A stretch of DNA of 64,000 bases from Zasmidium citrigriseum (taxonomy: Eukaryota; Ascomycota; Dothideomycetes; Mycosphaerellales; Mycosphaerellaceae), in assembly GCA_002786025.1 (NCBI GenBank), contig NHNW01000006.1:558001-622000 (forward strand), in the 5' to 3' direction. The notes under the pieces were generated by a model that worked only from the letters and a program-made list of their open reading frames with translations, had not been told where the DNA came from and ran no database searches. Positions 25,636 through 36,989 of this stretch are shown here, in pieces. Each line of letters opens with the position of its first letter. The stretch's first letter is position 1. A program made the translations under genes and the position numbers.

Positions 25636-26917
25636 TATGAAGTGGTCGGCGAATGACGCCTACCCGGTCGCGCGGGTCCGGTAAATTTCTTTGTGGAATT
25701 TGGGTGGATTGTTTGGCAAAATAAACAGCTCCCGGTCATTCACTTGCAGGGCTTGGCATTGGTGGGGGAGGCAGCTTGGGAGCTTTCAGCTGTCCGCGGT
25801 GGTGCTGGCCGACCTCTTCTTTTAAGTCTCGACCGCTGACCTCCTGGCAACTGCAAGCACGTGATCGTCTCAGCCATTTACGGTATAGTGTCTCGAAGTT
25901 TGCAGGGTTCTCCCGCTGGTTCAGACCTTCCCAAACTCTCACAAGGCAACGACAACTCGAATCTGAGCCATCACGACCCGTCAACGCAGCGCCTTCTATC
26001 ACTGATGAGTCAAACAGACACAGGACAGCTCCTCAACCACTGAGATCTTTGGCATTTCCCCGATGAATACTTCAGCAGATTTCTCCTGCTTATCTTCGCA
26101 GCCTCATCAATGGCGGCGTTATCGCCAACGACCAGTCCCAATATCTTCAACACGTGAAGGTCGCAACGTGCTGCCTGCCAAACATTTCGGCTTCGCAAAC
26201 AATCCTCTTGACACTGATGTTCCAGCGGCCATCAGGACCGGGATGCAGTGACTTTCAGATAGGGGTTGACTACCGGCCGTTTGAATAAGCAGCACGGCAT
26301 GCCGAGACTGCCCTCTTTGAACTGCACATTAAGATTGCACTCAACTATAGCAAACGCTGACATTGATCAAGTTGGTCACATAGCCATCGCTCTGCTATGT
26401 AGGGACTTCGAATATACTTCGTTTTCACCGCCTTAGATGTGCCAAGCATTCTCTTCACAGCCGAGATCGATGTCCTCAATTTGTATACGCTCCAGCTCGC
26501 TTTTGTAAGACTGCAGGCTCTATGCATTGATGGGAGAAGACGCGAGGTGAGGGTTCGTGTTGGACGTGCCTTCCCAAGCGCCAACCTGATCGCGCCTTCA
26601 CATCTTTGCTCTTTTGCGCCTTCCACTACAGGCATGCTTGGCACTAGCTTGAACGTGTTCATGCGACTTCACCTCATCTTCTGAGATTCTATCACGCCCT
26701 TGTAAGCAATTGATCTCCAGCCATACACAGTGATGTCGCTCGAAAGATTCACATACGCAAGCCCGATGATGTCAAAATCTCGTAAGCAGAAAGTCCCCAC
26801 TTCCACCCAATCAAACTCCACCGGAATTTGGCGATTGACTTCGACCGTCCTTCTCAAGTGCTTTTGCCAGTTTCTTGCGCCATTGCCAACTTCAGCGCCT
26901 CTTCTTTGAATCCCACC
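25636..26917. other. Intergenic, divergent promoters
   Basis: 1.28 kb between NC2-alpha (minus) and the SET-domain gene (plus). Open frames here are short, lack motifs and overlap on both strands. No gene is supported. Confidence 0.45.
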
Positions 26918-28847
26918 ATGGCCACACCAGAGCTCGCGGCCTTGCAGGCGTGGCTGGAGCAGAATGGCGGCCAAGTGCATACTGGCATTTCCCTGGCCCG
27001 AAACGCATCGGCCGGCGTGCATCTGCAAGCCGCCATGGACTTGGCCCCCGAGACACGACTCCTAACCGTCCCGAATTCGCTGGCGCTGTCCAGCCTCAAT
27101 GCATTAGTCGATGATGACTTTACCGTCTTCAGGAGTCGTGGCTTGCCAGTCGAGGTCATCGGCTACGTCTACCTGATGTACCACTATATCCACAAGGAGC
27201 GGTCGTTTTGGAAGCCGTATCTCGACACGCTACCCTCACCGGATGTAGACCATGGCACGCCGGTGTGGTTCGACGAAGCCGATACGCAATGGCTTGCCGA
27301 GACCGATGTATTGCATACCGCCAAGGTGCGACTGGAGAAATATCAGAACGACTACAAGCAAGGGATAGCGGCTCTGCAACGAGCGAACATCGACACAGAG
27401 CCATACAGCTGGTGAGTCCGGCCTGTTCAAGATCACGGTAGGTGAATGACCAATTTTGATTTTTACTTCCAGGGATTTGTTCAAATGGGCCGTGACCATG
27501 TACAGTTCTCGATCTTTCTCTTCAAGAGCTCTACGTCCACAAGACAGCAAGTACTGGACAGCGTACAAGTATGATCGAGAACATCGAAGACAGACTGTGG
27601 TGATGGATATGTCGAGAGCGTCGGCAGAGGAGCTCGACTTTCCAGTGCTTTTCCCAGTGGCCGACATCCCAAACCATGGCTACTACGTCAAGGTGGAGTG
27701 GACGTTCGACTCTGGACGATTCAGTATCGATGTCAAGGATGGGATCGCATCCGGAAGCGAAGTCTTCAACAACTACGGCCCCAAGAGCAACGACGAGCTT
27801 TTGCTGGGCTACGGCTTCTGCATCCAAGACAACCCCTTCGACAAAGTCCTACTGCGCCTTCGCCCGCCTCCTGAAAATCTCCAACGAGACCTCCGCAACG
27901 TCCAAGCCGGCTACTTCACTCCTGATGGAGAGTGGAACAGCGAAAAAGCAACCTTCGCCCTCCAACGACTAGAAAGCAAACCCGGCGCCGAACACGAAGT
28001 CCTCACACGCCTCCCCGATCCTCTCCTCGAGCTCATGATATACATGCTACGGCAAGAACGCGGCCTCCCTTTCACCTTCATCGAAAATCCCCTCGACTTC
28101 CTCATGGCCTCGACAGGCGCAGGTCCTCAATACCGTCCACACATCGCCCGCATGATCGTCGAATCGATGCTCCCCAAACTCGCCCGTCTCCACTCCACCA
28201 CACCCCCTTCAGACCCAGCAAACCTCAAACAACACTACGCGAAAATCTACCGCCTAGGCCAAATCTCCATCCTGCAGTCCGTCACGGGAGCCCTGAGAGA
28301 CTACCTCCGCTCGCTGGTAAAATGGGACCGTCCACCGATCGCAAGCCCCATCGCAACGCCCATGATCGTCACAATGGAAGGTCTCTCCGCGCTATTGGCG
28401 ACAAAGAACCAACAACACTCCATCGACTTCATCGCCGGCATCGAAGCCAACGCCGGATCCCGCGACCTGACCATCCTCCGCGACGCAGGCTGGGAAGACG
28501 ACATGTTTGTGCTCCTCCTCTGCTTCGTCTACTCGTGCTGCGAATTCGACGCTGCAACATACCCCGAATATCTCATTCATCCCAGCGATACGTCCAAGTC
28601 CTACGAGGATCTGCAGTATACCGACGAAGAGCTTGAGCAGGCCGCCAGCGCGATGGAGATTGTCAATTTAGCGAAGAATGTTTGTGGGGAGGGAAGTTTC
28701 TGGGCGGATCCAAGGTGGAGTGCGAAGTTTGTGGCGGGGTTGGGTGGACGGGTGTTTCGGTATGAGTGTTTTACGATGATGTTGCCGACGAGTCAGGAGG
28801 GTGGGGATGCGAGGTTGGTGATTTATCTTTCTCCTAAGGCGGCGTGA
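26918..28847 (+). CDS. SET-domain protein, SETD3/Rubisco-LSMT-like methyltransferase
   Basis: Exons 26918-27411 and 27473-28847 (61-nt intron) give 622 residues. The layout is that of the SETD3/LSMT group: an N-terminal SET portion interrupted by a helical insert, with the cofactor motif PVADIPNHGYY (D-x2-NH) near residue 230 and the pseudoknot motif NNYGPKSNDELLLGYGF near residue 263. A helical substrate-binding C-terminal half follows (LLELMIYMLRQER and onwards). The family methylates lysine or histidine on non-histone proteins such as ribosomal proteins, elongation factors or actin; the target here is unknown. The ATG at 26918 follows a CCACC context and opens a conserved N-terminus (LAALQAWLEQNGG). 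No organelle signal is seen. Confidence 0.88.
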
Positions 28848-28916
28848 GGATCTAGGGGAGGTGATGAATGGGTGTAGAGTAGCTTGTATTTGTACGGATG
28901 TGAATTGTCGAGACTG

Positions 28917-29591
28917 TCAAAACATCTTCATGGCTACGATCTTTGCCATCCGCTCTTGTACTTCTTCCTTGAGCTCTGCATCTAGCTTCCTCCAACACTG
29001 CGATGACATTCCCTCCCTCCAAGCCTGAAAGTCCTCGACAGCAGTAACGCAACAGTTCACCACCGGCATCGACTGCTCGCCATCCTCCAGCGCAAAGTGC
29101 TCCGCCATATCCCTCAATTGCGGATCGCTCACGTACAGCTTCTGCAAAGACGGAAAGCCTTTCGAAAGAAACGGTTTCACTTTGCTGAAGCGGAAGTTTG
29201 CGATTCGGATGTCGAGGATCTTGATAGAGGGAAGACTGCTTGCGTGATGAAGGGCGGTGGAGAACGCGTGGGTTGTGGGCTTCGAGAGGATGAGGTGGTG
29301 GATGCTGTTCAAGTGGTCGCAGCTCATCGAGTTGATGCGTGGCCAGGCGGTGTTTTCAATGCGGATTTTGTGAGTTGCCAGGAGCATGGGAAGGGTTTCG
29401 GCGTGGGTCTGTTTGCTGGTGAAGAGGAAGGCGAGGACATTGTGGCCTGTCGATAGCGGCTGGCTGGTCGTCTTGCTTGGCAGTGCTCCAGACTTCAATG
29501 TGATGGTGCCTTGTGGAGACGATTCTATCACCTCCGTGTATATTGCGTTTCGAAGCTCGGCAGGGAGGTCGAAGAAGGTTTTCTTGTCCAT
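28917..29591 (-). CDS. F-box-like / 2EXR-type fungal protein
   Basis: An intronless frame of 224 residues starting MDKKTFFDLPAELRNAIYTEV. This LPAELR-N-x-IY wording is the hallmark of the large fungal families of F-box-like and 2EXR proteins, which occur in many copies in Dothideomycetes. Residues 60-80 hold LFTSKQTHAETLPMLLATH, the usual second helix pair. The C-terminal half contains leucine-rich strands (SIKILDIRIANF, LQKLYVSDP). Such proteins are often assumed to recruit substrates to SCF ligases, but most lack evidence. The ATG at 29591 is the only one before the motif. Convergent with the SET gene, 69 bp between stops. Confidence 0.7.
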   Translation of the reverse strand: MDKKTFFDLPAELRNAIYTEVIESSPQGTITLKSGALPSKTTSQPLSTGHNVLAFLFTSKQTHAETLPMLLATHKIRIENTAWPRINSMSCDHLNSIHHLILSKPTTHAFSTALHHASSLPSIKILDIRIANFRFSKVKPFLSKGFPSLQKLYVSDPQLRDMAEHFALEDGEQSMPVVNCCVTAVEDFQAWREGMSSQCWRKLDAELKEEVQERMAKIVAMKMF

Positions 29592-30316
29592 CTTTCCAGT
29601 CGTCGACGGATCTGCTTTGGTGAGAGACAACGAGAAGGTGGAAAGACGAAACGTTTTGCGAAGTTGACAATGGTCATTTCGCTGGGCATGTGTTGGCTAC
29701 TTCGAGTGTTTGTCGCTTGGCTGGAATGGGGCCTTTCGGGATTATGATGAGCCCCGAAGGGGGAAGTCGCGGCATTCCGAAGATCCGCGAAGAGAGGAAA
29801 GGCGAACACGTCTTGAAGCAGAAAGTCGCTCGCATTCGACACTTTTGGAAACGCCTCTTGGTCTCCATTCAATCTGTCTTTTGAAAATTTGGTCCGCCTT
29901 GCCCTGTCACCTTTTCTAAGGTCAGTTCTCCGGCCTCGCGTAATCGTGGATCTCTTTTTTATCGGAAGCAGGTTCTGTCCCTTGGCTTCAGACTTCCACA
30001 GTCTCTACCAGCAGCGCAGTGAGATCTCACAGAGTACCCAAGTAGTCTGCAAAGCTGCACGATGTCGAACAGACTGCAAGTCTGGGCTTTGCATGCCGTT
30101 TTGTAAGACCGTCTCTGGAACGCGGCGGCCGTTCGATCCATGCCCACTTTCGATGCTTTTATAACAATGTTTCCCATTCGAGAACTTGTCGGACAACTCG
30201 TCTGTTGATGAACCGTGTCCGTATATTGAAGCCGTCCGTGGATGGTTGACGGAACTTGGTAGGCCAGTCGTTGGCAAGCCCCATCATCCCTCAGTATAGG
30301 CATCATTGTGAGCGCC
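29592..30316. other. Intergenic, no supported gene
   Basis: 725 bp upstream of the F-box-like gene and downstream of FMC1 (both minus strand). Only motif-free short frames are present. Confidence 0.45.
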
Positions 30317-30685
30317 CTAGTTCTGACCCTTCCCACCCCTCCACATATCATCCGGAATATCCATTCCAACCCTCCTCGCCGTCAACCTGACCCTATCTTC
30401 CTCAGTCATATTCATGCCCGGATTATACCGTTCCAGCAGCGTCGTGTACATTCTTTGCGCAACAAGATAATGCAAATACTGCTCCGCTTCTTCAAATCTT
30501 CGCTCTACAGGCTTCTTGGTCTGCTCGGCCAGTGATGGCGATTCGGCGTTGCTGGTCTGGGAGAAGTCGCTGCGGATGTGCTTTTGAAGGGGTGATGGAT
30601 TTGCTAGGATTGAGGGTGTGCGCGCGGGGAGTTCGCGCAGGAAGCGGCGGTAGAGGGAGCGGGCTTGGATGGCGTGGGTGGCCAT
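30317..30685 (-). CDS. FMC1: ATP synthase assembly factor FMC1-like (LYR-type) protein
   Basis: A short intronless frame of 122 residues starting MATHAIQARSLYRRFLRELPAR. The N-terminal helix with ARSLYRRFLRELP is the LYR-like motif of the complex-1 LYR superfamily. The C-terminus contains LVAQRMYTTLLERYNPGMNM and RLTARRVGMDIPDD, wording characteristic of fungal Fmc1. Fmc1 helps the chaperone Atp12 assemble the F1 sector in the mitochondrial matrix. The basic, acid-poor N-terminus fits import. The start at 30685 is chosen because the upstream part of the frame lacks ATG-conserved sequence and the LYR helix begins within ten residues. Confidence 0.85.
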   Translation of the reverse strand: MATHAIQARSLYRRFLRELPARTPSILANPSPLQKHIRSDFSQTSNAESPSLAEQTKKPVERRFEEAEQYLHYLVAQRMYTTLLERYNPGMNMTEEDRVRLTARRVGMDIPDDMWRGGKGQN

Positions 30686-31312
30686 GATGGGGATGCGTTT
30701 GGGAGGGGGTCGTTGATGTTGTGTCGAGGTTGCGATGAAGGTCGATGGGGAGGATTTGATGTACTTATTTTGCCCAATCACATGCTACGGAGTCGAGTCC
30801 GAGTGCATTGACCAGCTCGCAAGTGAAGGAAGTCGAGCCTCCTTCTCTCCTTCCAACATTATTCTATCGTCGTACTCGATTATGAGCAATATTGAAGGAT
30901 ACCAACAGAACATGGTGGCAGCGAAGATCGTGTACTGCGCCTGATGCCGCCTGCGTTGACCATCAAGATATGGTCTCCTACCACTTCCGAAGCGCATGCC
31001 TTCGGGATCTGACCATACTTTCGACCACTGGATAGAAATTCAACACGAGACGAGCAGCACGGGACCACCCAAAGAGCTCACACTCTAGATGTCGAAGTCG
31101 GCCGAGTATCGCTTCAGTTTTGTAAGAAATGGCCGGCATCCTGGCCTACTTGCGCCGCGGCCAACTACGCTGCCCAATGGACTGGCTGATATGCGGATTA
31201 AGATAGCCGATAGGCGGCGATATATAACACCATGAAAAGAACGACCGCTTTTGCTCAGCTTCGCCTTGTACAGGTTGGAGAGAAATTGACCACCATTGAA
31301 AGATATTCCACC
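30686..31312. promoter_or_regulatory. Divergent promoter region between FMC1 and the dioxygenase gene
   Basis: 627 bp holding the promoters of both genes. TATATAA occurs at 31221-31227, suitably placed for the plus-strand gene. A further ATG at 31232 opens the same frame as the dioxygenase but lies only 5 bp after the TATA box, so it is probably outside the transcript. Confidence 0.55.
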
Positions 31313-32403
31313 ATGCCTCACAGACTATCAGATCCCGTCGCCATCGACATTGAGAAGCAGTATGGCGATTTTAGAGACCAGCTCTACAAAGACGGCTACG
31401 CTGTCGTCAAAGGTGTCATGACTCCTGAGAGAGCTGCTCACTACGTCGAGGAGATGACCAAGTGGCTCGAGAGGTTCCCACTCGGCTTCGACCGCAATGA
31501 CCCAAAGACGTGGACTGAAGAAAATCTGCCCGCTCATATGAAGGGTGGCATGTACCATGGCTATGCAGTCGGACATGAGAAGTTCGTCTGGGATGCTAGA
31601 CTGTTAGTTGTCTTCGCTCAAGCATATTCTGCGCCCTACTGACGAGAAGGTTAGTGAGCCTGGCGTCCTCGCCGCATTCGAGAAGATCTGGGGCACGAAC
31701 GAGTTGCTTGCGTCTTTCGATGGCATCAACTACACTCTGCCTCTTCCTGAAGGCCAGCGCAAACCATCTACGCCATGGCCACACGTCGACCAGTCCCCAC
31801 ATCTTCTCGGTCTGCAGTGTATCCAAGGCATCATCAACTTCGCTCCGAACGGCCCCAAGGATGGCGGTCTTGTGGTGCTCAAGGGCTCTCAAGCTCTCAA
31901 CGATACCTACTTCAAGACGCACAGCAAAGATAAGAAGGCCAAGTGGGGAACTGTTCCAGACGACTGGCACGGCTTCGATCCAGAAGAAGTCGACTGGTAC
32001 AAAGAGCGAGGTGCAGAGGAAGTGAAGGTCTGCGCTGATCCTGGAGACTTGATTGTTTGGGACAGCCGGACTGTACACTGGAACGTCCTTCCTCAGAGCG
32101 ACCAGACTCGGAGCATCGTTTGTATGTGTTTCCCCATCGTCTTTGACATTCTCAAATCTTTCTAATGATGGTGCAGACGCCTGCTACACACCCGCCGCCT
32201 TCTCCTCACCAGAAGAACTCAAACAGAAAGGCGACATCTTCCACGCCCGCACCCGAACGACCCACTGGCCCCATCGCAACTTCTGGCATCAAGACAAGAT
32301 CCTGCGATTCAGCAAAGAAGACCCATACCATCGTGACCGACCTTTCGAGGAGCCGGTAGAGACCGAGCAGTTGTTGAAGTTGGCTGGTGCCATGCCGTAC
32401 TAA
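31313..32403 (+). CDS. Phytanoyl-CoA dioxygenase (PhyH) family Fe(II)/2-oxoglutarate enzyme
   Basis: Exons 31313-31602, 31655-32121 and 32177-32403, with introns of 52 and 55 nt, give 327 residues. The iron site is readable as WPHVDQSPH (H-x-D) in exon 2 and the distal His in GDLIVWDSRTVHWN. TRSIV, right before the last intron, supplies the Arg expected to hold 2-oxoglutarate. The family hydroxylates lipids or secondary metabolites; the substrate is unknown. No peroxisomal SKL terminus is present (ends GAMPY). The first intron uses GTTAGT and an acceptor at 31654; other acceptors break the frame. The start at 31313 (MPHRLSDPVA) is preferred to the ATG at 31232 because the latter abuts the TATA box. 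Confidence 0.88.
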
Positions 32404-33191
32404 TCTAGGGCTCTGCCGCTCTTATGCATACGAGATACGATGTTGAATGAAGGTTTGCGGCGCGGATGGTCTTTCCACCGCGGCCGTTTCGCTGCGAGCC
32501 GTCCGAGCCAGCGATCCATCGTGATGACGGAGTTTGAAAGGACGGCGTGCCACAGAACAACAGAATTTTGCAGCAATACACGCGTCGCCGACTATCTTTC
32601 TGCCGCCGTCTCTCTCTTCCCAAGGCTCTCTTCTCTCGGCTATCGATCTGATCAAACGTCTTCTCAAGAAGGAGATTCAAGGCCTCGGAGCCAGCGCCGA
32701 AACGTACGGTTTGAGGTCCATTGATGAAGTCCTCATGCACCGAGGCATTTTGAACGCTCCCAAGCTCCTCGAAGATGTTGTCAGCATCACCATTGAAGTG
32801 CCGAATAATGTGAGAAGGTCTTTGTGGAACACTAACGCTACTCTCAAATCTTTGGCCCACGTTCGACCTCGTGCTTCGGACTTGCTCGAACGGGTGCGCA
32901 ACATGTCACCGCAATGGGTACACTACGTATCAGCCACAAAACTCAAAGTAAGTAAATGGATGCTTGGCCCTGATGTTGGCCAAGTCTGGCAAGTGCTCCT
33001 CTTGAAAGCAGAATTGTTGCAGAATCTGCAATCGTCAGGGCATGGAAAAGACCATTGTCATCGGAATGAGGAGGGTGCCGTGAGGACTCAAAGTCGACGT
33101 GGCCCTCAAGAGCATCCCCTTAAGGTATCAAGTAAGACCATATCCCCTCCTGCATGCGAAAGCGAATATTGAAACCAAGCAAAGCACTGAC
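32404..33191 (+). other. Possible gene relic or small gene upstream of the transposon
   Basis: A plus-strand frame is open from 32534 to 33172, with its first ATG at 32735. It reads plausibly (SIDEVLMHRGILNAPKLLEDV, SLAHVRPRASDLLERVRNM). GTAAGT at 32948 and GTAAGACC at 33133 are good donor sites. I cannot build a complete model, the opposite strand is also open in parts, and I do not recognise the protein. It may be the 5' part of a gene cut by the transposon, or noise. Confidence 0.25.
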
Positions 33192-33194
33192 TTA
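33192..33194. repeat. Target-site duplication TTA (left)
   Basis: TTA directly precedes the left inverted repeat and is matched by TTA at 37021-37023 after the right one. A 3-bp T-W-A duplication is the signature of PIF/Harbinger integration. Confidence 0.8.
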
Positions 33195-33225
33195 GGGGTC
33201 GTTTATTTATCGCTGCGGCTTCGCT
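33195..33225 (+). repeat. Left terminal inverted repeat of Harbinger element
   Basis: The 31 bp beginning GGGGTCGTTTATTT match the reverse complement of 36990-37020 at 30 of 31 positions. The single difference, position 15 (A here, G in the other copy), is a transition of the RIP type. Confidence 0.9.
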
Positions 33226-33480
33226 CTGCAGCCGGTTTTCGTTAACTATAGCGGCGAATAAACAGTTTTTAGTTTACTATAGTTTCTATAGTGTTAAATA
33301 AACGATAATTTCTAAGCTATAGTAGCTTTAAACCTACTATACCTCTACTTTACTACCTTTTACTACTACGGCTACCGTAGTAGCTACGGACTACTATATT
33401 AAGCAATCCGTAGCCTTAACGCTCTACTATACCTTAATAGGTATAGTAGGCTTTTTAAATTATAGTATAGTCGATATCTT

Positions 33481-34737
33481 CTTATTCTTAAACCCTTTAA
33501 AATAGAGCCTAATCTAGAACACCTTACTATAGCTATTACTACTTCTATTATAGTAGTATAGTATACCGAGGACTATCTATTACGAGATAGCTAGAAAGAC
33601 GATACTAATAATACGCTCTATAAGGGTATAGAGCGAACCTATAATTTGCTCTTAGATAGCTATCGTCTATATAATAATTGTCGAATATCTATAGATATCT
33701 TTATAGCCTTACTAGATACCCTTAATAACAAAGGATTAGAGTCTATAAGATTCGTAACTACCGCTAAGCGATTAATATACTTCCTCTTTATTATTAGCTA
33801 GGCGTTTAGATTTCGATAGGTATTACTCTTCTTTAGTCGCTCGACATAAGTAGTCTACTAGTCCTTCTATACTATCTTAGAGCTACTATAAGAACTATAT
33901 TACGATATTATCTAGCCGCTAGCGACCGAAGGTAGCTATCCTTAAGACCGTATAACGAGTAGTAGTAAATACTAGCTCTTCTTTAAGGATTATATTAGAG
34001 CGTTAGACGGCTCTTATATAATTACCTACGTACCTATCGACGAGTAGATAGCCTAGCGTAATTATAAGGGTATATTAAGCTAGAACGTACTAGTAGTAGT
34101 AGACTTTAATATACTCTTTATATACGTCTTAGCCGGATAGGAAGGCTCTATAAACGATAGTAGGGTCCTATTATACGCCCGTAAACTAGACAACTTCGGA
34201 GTAAATAATACTAAGGGTAAGTACTACCTCGTAGACGCTAGGTATACTAGTTTACGCCTTACGATAGTACCCTATCGCGGAGTAAGGTATTACTTAAAGG
34301 AATAGTAGGCTAGCGATTAATAGCCGAGGACGAAGGAAGAGCTCTTTAATCTAAGACACTTATTACTACGTAACGTCGTCGAGCGAGCGTTCGGTCTACT
34401 TAAATAGCGGTAGAAGATTATACGGACAATAATAGGCCCTCGCTTTAAAGTAGAGGTATAGGTATAACTAGTATACGCCCTAGTCGCCCTACATAACTTT
34501 ATTCGACGGTAGTAGGCTAAAGATAATGCCTTTAAAGAGGCTAAGAGGCACGCCGAAGAGCCTATCGACGAAGATACCTACTAGCTAAGGAACTAAGGTA
34601 CTAGTAGCGAGGATAGAGGTTATAACTATCCCGCTAAGAATCGTAAAATAGTAGCGCTCCGTAAGCGAATCGTAGATAAGATATAGGAGTAATATAAGGA
34701 AGAACTCGCTACCCGTAGTAGAGGAATCTAGTAGTAA
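33481..34737 (+). pseudogene. RIP-degraded Harbinger DDE transposase
   Basis: One reading frame (positions congruent to 33481) stays legible for about 415 codons if stops are read through. It shows the order expected for a DDE_Tnp_4 enzyme: an N-terminal helical region (YRLYNNCRISIDIFIALLD), then ALDGSY with the first catalytic Asp at 34006-34008. NYKG and NVLVVVDF follow, then LAG and GSINDSRVL with the second Asp at 34156-34158. NVVERAFGLLK carries the Glu at 34381-34383, and ALHNFIRR lies near the end. All three catalytic codons are intact and in one frame with no indel seen between them. More than ten in-frame stops, all TAG or TAA, sit where Gln or Trp would be expected, and no start codon remains. 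Boundaries are approximate because no ATG survives. Confidence 0.88.
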
Positions 34738-35429
34738 TATTCGGTATCTACGCTACTACGAAAGCAAGCTATTATATCGACGTAAATCTAGCTTTCCCCT
34801 CGCTATTAACTATAAGCCTAATACTATACTAAACATTACAAAAAGTATATTAGATTATAGCCCTACTCTTATATATAAATCTCCGATATTATATTTAGCC
34901 GGTAGGTATTATAGTAGGTACGCGGTGTCGCTCGAAGGTATTAATTTAGAAAGCTAGATTTATAGTAAAATAGAGCTTAGCGGAGCGGCTATAAATCTAA
35001 GGAATCCGAGCTATAGCCGATAGAGTTCTAGTAAGTTATAGTCCTACGCTATCCTAGCGCGAAAGCTCGGAGCGGCTTCTAAGCTAATTAAATAGCTAGA
35101 AACTAGTAACACCTCTATATAAATTTGTAGTATAGATAGAAGCCGCTAGGAAGGGCTAGGATAGTACTATAACCTAACTCTACTAAGATTTTAAAGGAAA
35201 TTAAAGGGTCTTAGCGTTATAAAGCGGAGATTTAATATATAAACTTCTAATATATATAACCGTATAACCTAATATATAACCGTTAGAATAATAAGAAAAC
35301 TTATATAGAGTATCTTATAATACTATTAGTAAAGCCTATTAAAGGACAAGTATAGAGGAAATTATTTAGGGTAGTAGTAAAGGGGTAGGGGTAGTAAATC
35401 TAAAATATCTTCCTCCTCCGTTAATAGGG

Positions 35430-36500
35430 GTAGTATAGCTAGCTATATAAACCGGCTCGCTTCTTAGCTAGCGTCGTATTAGACGTAGGGTCGTCGATAT
35501 AATCGGCTAGTTACTACTCGAAGTTATTAAGTGCTAGAATACCTTCGACGTCGATACCCTCGTCGTCGGCTAGATTAAGGAGCTAGCGCCTATAGTAGAC
35601 CTCGCTACCTTTAATAAAGGTTTAAGCCTTATAGGCACTATTATAGAAGCGCCTACTCGCTACTCTATATAGATTATAGTCTAGCTCGTAGAAGTTATTC
35701 TTAACCTTACTATAGGCTACGGCGACGATTAGTACTTATTTTAGTATAAGTAGTCTAGTCTTAAGAGCCTTACTAAGCACTATTGCTCTAGTAGTCTTCG
35801 TAATCTTAGCTAGTAGCGCGGCTAGAGCTAACGGAAAGGTAGTAGTACGCTTCTTACTTAATTCCTAAATAGATAGCGTAGACTCCTATAGTTTAGTAGG
35901 GGTAGCTACTAAAGATTCGGGTTATTACTAGGCTAATCTAGGTGGACCGTCGTCTAATACTAGATCGATTTACGGTGCTAGAGCGGCTAGACCGGCCGCT
36001 ATTACCTTTACCTTCCCCTTACCCTTACTATAACTATTTGTATACTTACTAGTAGTAGTCTAGTTACTAAAGATAGTCTCGTATTATATTATAAAAGGTA
36101 TTAGGCTTTTACGAAGTTTCCTTACGTCCTTATAGCTAGCTACGGACAGATACTCCTTCTAAACCTTAGGCTCTATAGTAATAGTACCGTCGATATAATT
36201 AAGGCTAAAGCCGGATACTTCCTTAAGCGTAATAAACGCTCTATATAGCTTCTTATACTAATCTAGCCTACTCTTTAATTAAGTCTAAGTAACCTCTCTT
36301 CTAATAAACTTAGATATCCTCTTATATAAGTCTACTCGTCTATTAGTACGTAGAAGCTTATTACGGTGCTTATTAAGCCTAATCTTGTCCTTATATTTAC
36401 TTAAAAGATACTTATTACGAGCGTAGTTCTAGTTTAACTTCTACTCCTATAGGGGATCTTTAACTTATATTTCTTAGCTATCTCCTTCGCCCTAAGAAGT
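35430..36500 (-). pseudogene. RIP-degraded Harbinger Myb/SANT-like DNA-binding protein
   Basis: On the minus strand one frame from about 36440 downward reads as a Myb/SANT-like accessory protein. LKSRLD-stop-YKKLYRAF lies near 36240-36290, then SGFSLNYIDGTITI near 36180-36220, and KLRKSLIPFII near 36080-36115. This is the order of the Harbinger Myb_DNA-bind_3 domain (a helix with W/Y, then SGF-W-D, then K-P-x-P-F-x-D). The expected Trp codons now read TAG. An Ala/Lys-rich linker and a helical C-terminal part follow toward 35430. In active Harbinger elements this protein brings the transposase to the ends and to the nucleus. The two ends of the gene are estimates. Confidence 0.75.
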
Positions 36501-36989
36501 ATCGAGCTAAGACTTAGGCTAGGTTAAGAGGGGATCGTCGGGGTATACTTATAATTATAATTAAGCGAAGGAACTTAGGTCTAAGTATTAGCTTTCTTAG
36601 CGTGCCTTCGAGCGGGTAGTAAGCGGCGGTAGAAGGACTATTTTAGGTATTTAGTAGGTAGAATAAAAGCGTAAGAGTAGCGCTTCTACGTAATATAAAA
36701 ATTATCTTAGTCTAGTACCTATATAGGTATTAGTATTATATTAAAATAAGAGGTAGTAGGGAAAGTCCTAATTATAATAGATCTAAAGTTTAACGGCTCT
36801 AGCCGCGGGTTACGTATAGGGCTAGCTTCCTTAACTATAGCGGGTATAGTATCGAATAAACACGCCGTAGCGTGCTATAGTAGGCTCTACTATAGTTCTA
36901 AATTACTACTATACTACTACGAAAAGTAATCTATCTAATAGCTAGCCGTAGCGAGGTTAGGTAGCCGTAGTACAGTAGAAGCCTACTGT

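Noticed and set aside
31232..31312. Upstream in-frame ATG extending the PhyH-family protein by 27 residues
   Set aside because: It lies 5 bp after a TATATAA box, so transcription probably starts downstream of it; the extension has no conserved feature.
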